DNA from: Aldrovandia affinis
Taxonomy: Eukaryota; Chordata; Actinopteri; Notacanthiformes; Halosauridae
Length of the DNA stretch: 64,000 nucleotides
Assembly (NCBI GenBank): GCA_029706075.1
Contig: JAINUG010000039.1
Coordinates: forward strand, 5,770,001 to 5,834,000
Direction of reading: 5' to 3'
Shown: positions 58,719 to 64,000 of the stretch, piece by piece
How positions within the stretch are numbered: the stretch's first letter is position 1
Layout of the letters: each line of letters opens with the position of its first letter
Program-made: the position numbers and the translations under genes
Notes under the pieces: generated by a model
Database searches by the model: none
What the model was told of the DNA's origin: nothing
Seen by the model: the letters and a program-made list of their open reading frames with translations, nothing else

Positions 58719-61700
58719 CTGTGATGAAATAAAATAAAAGAAGACATATGATGTGAATAATAATAAAAATTAAATCCCCAAAACTGTGTTGTAAGTTAAA
58801 GGTTTTGATCAAAAGACGAAAAAGACAGGAAATAAAAATCAAAACTTAATTTCACATATGCACTAACATATTCCTGCACACAGCTTTGACACCTGCCCGT
58901 GCCCAGTGGTGAGTAGCCTACATGTTGATTGAAGTACAGTAGCCCAACATAGCTACAGTACTGTAGCAGGTGTCAAAGCTGTGTGCAGGAAAAGTTTGTT
59001 AGTGCATATGTGAAATAAGAGGTTTTGATGCTCATTTGAATTGCGTTGTCTTTTTCAGCTTTTGATTAAAACCTTTAACCTTTAGTTTTCACACGGATAG
59101 GTGATATTATATTAAATATGCATTATGCAACATTTCCACATACTAACAACCTTGACATTAACGATAGCCTGGTAGCCCGGGGCTACTAATCAGTCGCAAA
59201 TGAGCAGTTTGGGCTACTTTAGATGTTTTCATCTAAAACAAAATAAGGTTACAACTAATGGTGAAGCACCACACCATAGTTAATTTGAGCAATTAATAAT
59301 GACCACACTTTGTTCAAACTCAAGTTTGGAAGTCTCAGTTTACCATGAACATGACTAACCAACGGACACCGGTGCTACCTACCTACCACTGCATTGAGTT
59401 GATCTCTGTCACATTGTGTTAACGATTGAGTCCATTTCAATAAAATCTCTGATTTAAAATGTGTTTTCTTATATTGTTACAGATTTTTTTTAAAGTAAGG
59501 CTCAATTTCACATTCTCCTTTGGTTCATTTATTGATGTTTAGCTGTACGACCCATTAGCTGTACGACACTCCCCTATGGTATGGTGATAGGAGCTTTCGG
59601 GCTAACATCTTGGCCATTCGAGCTACCAAAAGTTGACTAGTGGTAGCCTGATCGGGCAACCCCATTTAAAAAATAAGTGCCAAGCCCTGCCTGTAATGTC
59701 GACATTTGGATTAAAGTGGAAAGAGGACAGGTTGTTTTGAACAAAGGGAGGGCCTGAAGGTTGGATGGAACACTAAACTGTGATTGGCATGTGCGTTCTT
59801 GGAAGGAAAAATAACATTAGTAGGTAGCTATCACTTTAAAAGATGCATGTATTGTGATGCATGTATTGTGAGCTGCAAGAAAAATAATTTTATTGTGCAA
59901 ACCATTACGTATAGCCTAAGCAATGTGTTCAATCTGGTAATACTACTACTACTACTAATAATAATAATAATCATAATAATGAGGAAACAATTAGGCAGCA
60001 GACGACATGTTGGCGCTCTTAGATTTCCGAATACATTTTACATTACATTTACATTTGAAGCATTTAGCAGACGCTAAACTTACAATATGTACATTAATAC
60101 ATGGTAGGAACAATCATAGTAGTCTACGCGCAAGAGATCAGTGCAGTAATACAGCGATAGACATTATTGCAGGCAGCTGCGTACCATACCTGTAACACTG
60201 GGAAGGAAAAGGTTAGTAAACATTTTTTTATTTTTATGTTGTAAGCAGGGGTATATAGTGTTGAGCAAGTAGGCAGTGGTGATGACAATTAGCTAGATGT
60301 ACAGAATTCAGTGGTAGTGGAGTCTGAAAAGGTGGGTTTTGAGTCTCTTGCGGAAATCGCAAGTTATTCCGCGGTCCTGACCGATTGCGGAAGGTAGTTC
60401 CACCAGCAAGGGGTCAGGACAGAGAAGAGATGAGACCGCGAATACCTGCAGTACTCCAACATTGCCACAAGGAAACATGCATATGCCAAGTTGAAACCTG
60501 GCGTGGAGTTGAGTACTTTTCCACGTCAAAGACCGTTTTTATAAATCTGAACTTTGGCGTGGATTTGAGCGTACGCACGTTCTAAGATCAAATCTGTGCG
60601 TAAGTACGTTTTATAAATAAGGCCCCAGATCTTTCAAGAAAGATCTATAGAAAGGAAACTTGTAGACTTCCAGCAAAATTGGCTTTCAGCCACAAAAAGG
60701 TCACACTTTAAATGTTTGAAGGGGCTCCCTCCCTTCTTAGCTCATGCATGATTAATTTAAAAATTTGGGGGAAGGTCCAGGACAAGCCAGGTTCAGACCC
60801 CCATTTTATATTTGTGTTTTGGGTCACTTACTACCACAAAATATATTTTCAATGTTGCCATTGATACTCTCTTGTTGAGAATCTTGGCAATATCATACAT
60901 CAATAGGGCCTGGGGAAGCCAGCTTCGTTTATACAGAGATGTTGGTTGAGCTGATATTTGGAGAGGCATAATATGCTCAAGAACATTGCTACCAAGTGAC
61001 AAGGCCAATCATACCATGTTGACCTCTGTTTTAATCTGGTGGGCATTTCTCCATGATCCACCATTTCCAGCTCATAGGTAGAACCCTGAAGTTGTGGTGT
61101 GTGGCATTGGCTTACCAACGCTACATATCCCAAGTGCCCTGGCCTCACTCTGAGTCTGCCAATGATGGCCCCACTCTGTCTACCTGCACAGGGTGGCCAA
61201 GAGGCATGTCCCCGACAATACTGAACAGTGATATCCACGTAGATGTTTCACATTTCAGCCAAATAGGCGATGAATGACAGTAGACTTTTGTGCTTTTGAA
61301 TGGAAGCCATTCTCAAAACCTTTCTTTAATACCAGCAAAACCCTCTCCCTCACTTACTCTCTCTATCTATGTCGTTCTCTCTCTCTGTTTCATTGGTCTA
61401 AATCATTGGTTTTCATTTTCCTTTTTTTTTCTTTTGAGGGGAAATGTGTTATATGTAAAGGTGTTTTGTTTTTGTGTCCGTTTAGTGTTTTAATACAGGA
61501 GCTTCAAAGGTATCTCTCTCTCGCTTCCTCCCTCCACTATGTATCGTGTTCTCTGTCTCTGTCTCTGCCATCTGAGTAACAAGTACACCTGCATTCAAGA
61601 CGACAAGATATTACCGTGAATATTTTAATGTTGCCTGCTGGTTCTAGATATTGCCTGACCATCATTGAGAATGTTCCCTGCTGGTTCTCTGTACATTCCT

Positions 61701-61748
61701 GTCTGACTCTTTCATTAAGAATGGTAACTGCTGGTTTTCTGTACTTAC
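58719..61748 (-). other. Unit 4 intron with local inverted duplication
   Basis: 58852-58900 (cacatatgcactaacatatt … gctttgacacctg) is repeated inverted at 58968-59015. Homology to 729-2480 of unit 1. The 59940-59985 (taa)n run is a microsatellite. 60040-60072 is a SINE scrap (tttacatttgaagcatttag). 60310-60440 and the ataaataaggcccc end at 60608-60625 look like dispersed-repeat pieces. A CT-rich block lies at 61275-61390. No exon recognised. Confidence 0.5.
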
Positions 61749-61892
61749 CTGGCTGACTCTCTTCCTGTGAGATTCCAACTTTGCTTTCAGCTGTTCTGTG
61801 AGGCTCAGTCACTGCCTTCATCTGATGATCATCACAGGTTTTATTTGGGCTGAAGATTTCTTCATAGTTCTTTACTTTTTCCTGTACAGTTA
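61749..61892 (-). CDS. Unit 4 cytoplasmic exon (144 nt) with YEEI motif
   Basis: Acceptor ttgtgtctacag, donor CCAG|gtaag, phase 1-1. Encodes VTVQEKVKNYEEIFSPNK, then TEPHRT, VGISQEESQP. KNYEEI contains pYEEI, the optimal Src-family SH2 ligand. Other copies have LEKI (unit 1), YEER (unit 2) or a deletion (unit 3). It does not fit the ITSM TxYxxV/I because position -2 is Lys. Phosphorylation is inference. Confidence 0.62.
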
Positions 61893-63094
61893 CTGTAGAC
61901 ACAAAGGAAATGTTCCTGCATGTGCTGGGTACAGTATACATGTGAGGGGGCTCACAGATGAATACTTGATCCTTCTTTACATTGTGGCCTGGATTAAATC
62001 TCCATTTGTCCTTAGGAGACAATGGAGACAAGCTCACCAACCTTTTCAAATAAAAAATGTCAATTTTATATCATTTTGAGCCAAAGTTAAGGTCACATGT
62101 TGATTTAATCCAGGTCTGTGTTTTTATGGGGGCAGTCAATATTGAGTCAGTCACTTCATGGACATGCAGTTAAAGCTTATATTGTAAATGATCACTCTGG
62201 GCAATCGCTTAAAATGGTTAACAGATATTACTTATTTTTCATTATAAGACAGACCTTTATTCAGCACAGAATAAATTCTGACTTACATTTAGGAGATTCC
62301 TCTTGGTGGTCAATTATTAGCTCTTCTTTTTCTGTAAAAAAAATACATTATACACATCTGTTTTCAATAGCCAAGCACACATGGACAGTTTCACCTGGAG
62401 TAAAGTTTCAAATACAAAAGGGGACATGGGATTTCAATGCAGTTTGGGACTGATAGCAAAAAGTATTCCAGGTTCCCACAGTCCTTGAAATCCATAGAAA
62501 TCCTTGAAAATATTTTCATCCTAGAAAGGCATGAAAAATGCATTGAACGTGGTCAAATATTCCACAAATATTCCTTGAAGAGTCAGGGAAAACAATTCCA
62601 TATTTAAAAAAGCCTTTACAGCCCTACAGCAAGCAATATACATTCATCTTTCTTGCTAACTCACTAGCTTGATGTCAGTTAATTCCACAAATATTCATTG
62701 AAAATGCTTGATGATGCCAAAAGTGCATTCTTGTGCAGCCTCAGTTGACCAGCCTTTTTGTTACTTTTTAAAAACTTTTAACTTTACACTAATGAACGGT
62801 GCAGTAGTTAAAATGATTGTGTTTTGTCTAGAGTGAAACCACAAAAGATCAACAACAAAAAAAGAAGAAACAACCAAAAAACTCACACAAATTTATGGTT
62901 AAGGCTTGATAGAGTTTATTTAAGTCTAGCAAGCAACCAATGCGTTAAATATTAAGTAGCCAATCTTGCAAGACAACAGTGGTTGTTTGGTTTTGATTGG
63001 ACTGCAATTCACATTCCATTGCCACAAGGGTGCATTATAACACACTGTCACTTCAAATTGTGTTACAGTGTAAAAAATAAAGTTAGTTTAAATA
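61893..63094 (-). other. Unit 4 intron, no gene seen
   Basis: Close paralogue of 25159-26339 and 31606-32690. Confidence 0.6.
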
Positions 63095-63400
63095 AACAAA
63101 CCTGGGGTCCAGCCTGCACCTGTTGTGAGAGTGCAAGTTTACCAACTGAGCCACTCTATAGGGTCCAGTCTGTGCTCATGGTGAGAGCCTACAAACTGAG
63201 CCACTGTATAGGGCCCAGGCTGCGCTCGTGGTGAGAGCATTTACCAACTGACATTTGGTGAGAGCCTAACTGAGCCACTCTATAGGGCCCAGCTTGCGCT
63301 CGTGGTGAGACATTTACCAACTGAGCCACTCTATAGGGCCCAGCCTGCGCTTGTTGTGAGAACATTTACCAACTGAGCCGCTCTGAAGCCCCTACTAATA
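63095..63400. repeat. About 52-bp minisatellite, unit 4 copy (5-6 units)
   Basis: Units of gggcccagcctgcgctcgtg … accaactgagccactctata, including two shortened units at 63180-63270. Confidence 0.82.
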
Positions 63401-63804
63401 CAGTTTTGTCCCTGTTTCCTAAATAAATTCTTTATCTTATTTTCTGTTATTTAATTTCTATCATTTACTCTAGAAATACACATAAATACATCTGGTAGCC
63501 CCAATATCCTGAAAGAGGAGAAAATGGGCTTCTTAAGGGGCCCTAGGGTGAGTGATATTATCATTATCATCATCATCATCTTCCACAGCAGTGGAGAGCC
63601 CTACACCTTGGAGATATACAGTGTAGGTTTTTGTTCTTACTCAGCTTTAATGAATTAATTAAAGCAGTTTAACACACTCACTTGAGATAACCTACCTCAT
63701 CTGGTTTGCTGGGTCTGAATTGGTTTCTGATTTTAAAGATACAAAAAAATGCCACCCTGTGGCTCTCCAAGGGCTAGAGTGAAAACCACTTTTATACAGC
63801 TTAC

Positions 63805-63849
63805 CATGTTTTAGAACTTCAAAGTCATTTTCTTTTGATCATGTCTTTT
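63805..63849 (-). pseudogene. 45-nt small tail exon with internal stop (unit 4)
   Basis: Best-preserved copy of the decayed exon. Acceptor atattgcag and donor CATG|gtaagc are both intact and the length is 45 nt. The fourth phase-1 codon is TGA, followed by SKENDFEVLKH. Confidence 0.5.
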
Positions 63850-63943
63850 CTGCAATATAAAACTATGACTATGTAATATGACTGTACATAAAATAATAAT
63901 AATAGTAAAATAAGTAGAATCATCATAATTTTCTGCATCTTAC

Positions 63944-63979
63944 CATCAGGTTGAGCTTCATCTTTTTGGCTTCTCGTTT
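63944..63979 (-). CDS. Unit 4 small juxtamembrane exon (36 nt, phase 1-1)
   Basis: Acceptor acattatag, donor GATG|gtaaga. Encodes ETRSQKDEAQPD, the unit 1/3 exon with a 9-nt in-frame deletion. The TM and Ig exons of unit 4 would lie beyond the right edge of the window. Confidence 0.6.
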
Positions 63980-64000
63980 CTATAATGTAAAAATATGATT

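Noticed and set aside
60385..60625. Small plus-strand gene
   Set aside because: Sequence looks like dispersed-repeat pieces ending in a Harbinger-like terminus; the frames are short and unsupported.

Overview
The window is vertebrate, almost certainly teleost fish, genomic DNA. The evidence is spliced exons with GT-AG borders, Tc1/mariner, hAT, Harbinger-like, Ty3/gypsy, BEL/Pao and LINE relics, several fish-type tRNA-derived SINEs, and no bacterial-style operons. No species is claimed.

The backbone, on the minus strand, is a locally duplicated cluster of CD2/SLAM-type immunoglobulin receptor genes. Only unit 3 looks like a whole gene: signal-peptide exon (40405-40459), cysteine-free V-like domain (35311-35601), four-cysteine C2 domain (34467-34721), transmembrane exon (33706-33804) and a chain of small cytoplasmic exons (33438-33482, 31483-31605, 30647-30763, 30269-30397) ending in a proline-rich tail exon at 27.6-28.1 kb. 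Every internal exon begins and ends in phase 1, so cassettes can be skipped, duplicated or exchanged without changing frame. Unit 1 (0.45-10.15 kb) has both Ig exons, but the C2 exon carries an 8-base deletion and I find no signal or TM exon. Unit 2 (19.9-26.75 kb) has tail cassettes only, including the one fully open proline-rich tail exon (20933-21438). Unit 4 (56.7-64.0 kb) runs off the right edge. An extra partial module sits at 26.76-27.4 kb. Two units carry a 33-bp (11-codon) minisatellite that enters or abuts the tail exon, and all four carry a second ~52-bp minisatellite.

The rest is mobile DNA, often nested: a Tc1 element with near-perfect 0.2-kb ITRs but a frameshifted transposase (3918-5510); a LINE fragment (11.24-13.14 kb); a Ty3/gypsy chromovirus lacking gag (13990-18368); a gag-only LTR element (23260-24841); three hAT-type elements with 8-bp target duplications (20310-20831, 36265-37838, 40979-41268); a Harbinger-like MITE (38358-39180); a BEL/Pao relic (42.2-43.7 kb) followed by a Tc1 relic; a 5.3-kb DNA transposon-like element (44954-50214) with ~160-bp terminal inverted repeats and a broken gene for a zinc-binding plus XPG/FEN1-like nuclease protein; and a Tc1 relic split by a TA-flanked MITE (55059-56560).

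Exon borders were placed by eye from splice consensus, phase and cross-copy comparison. There is no transcript evidence, and the function of the receptor tails is inference.
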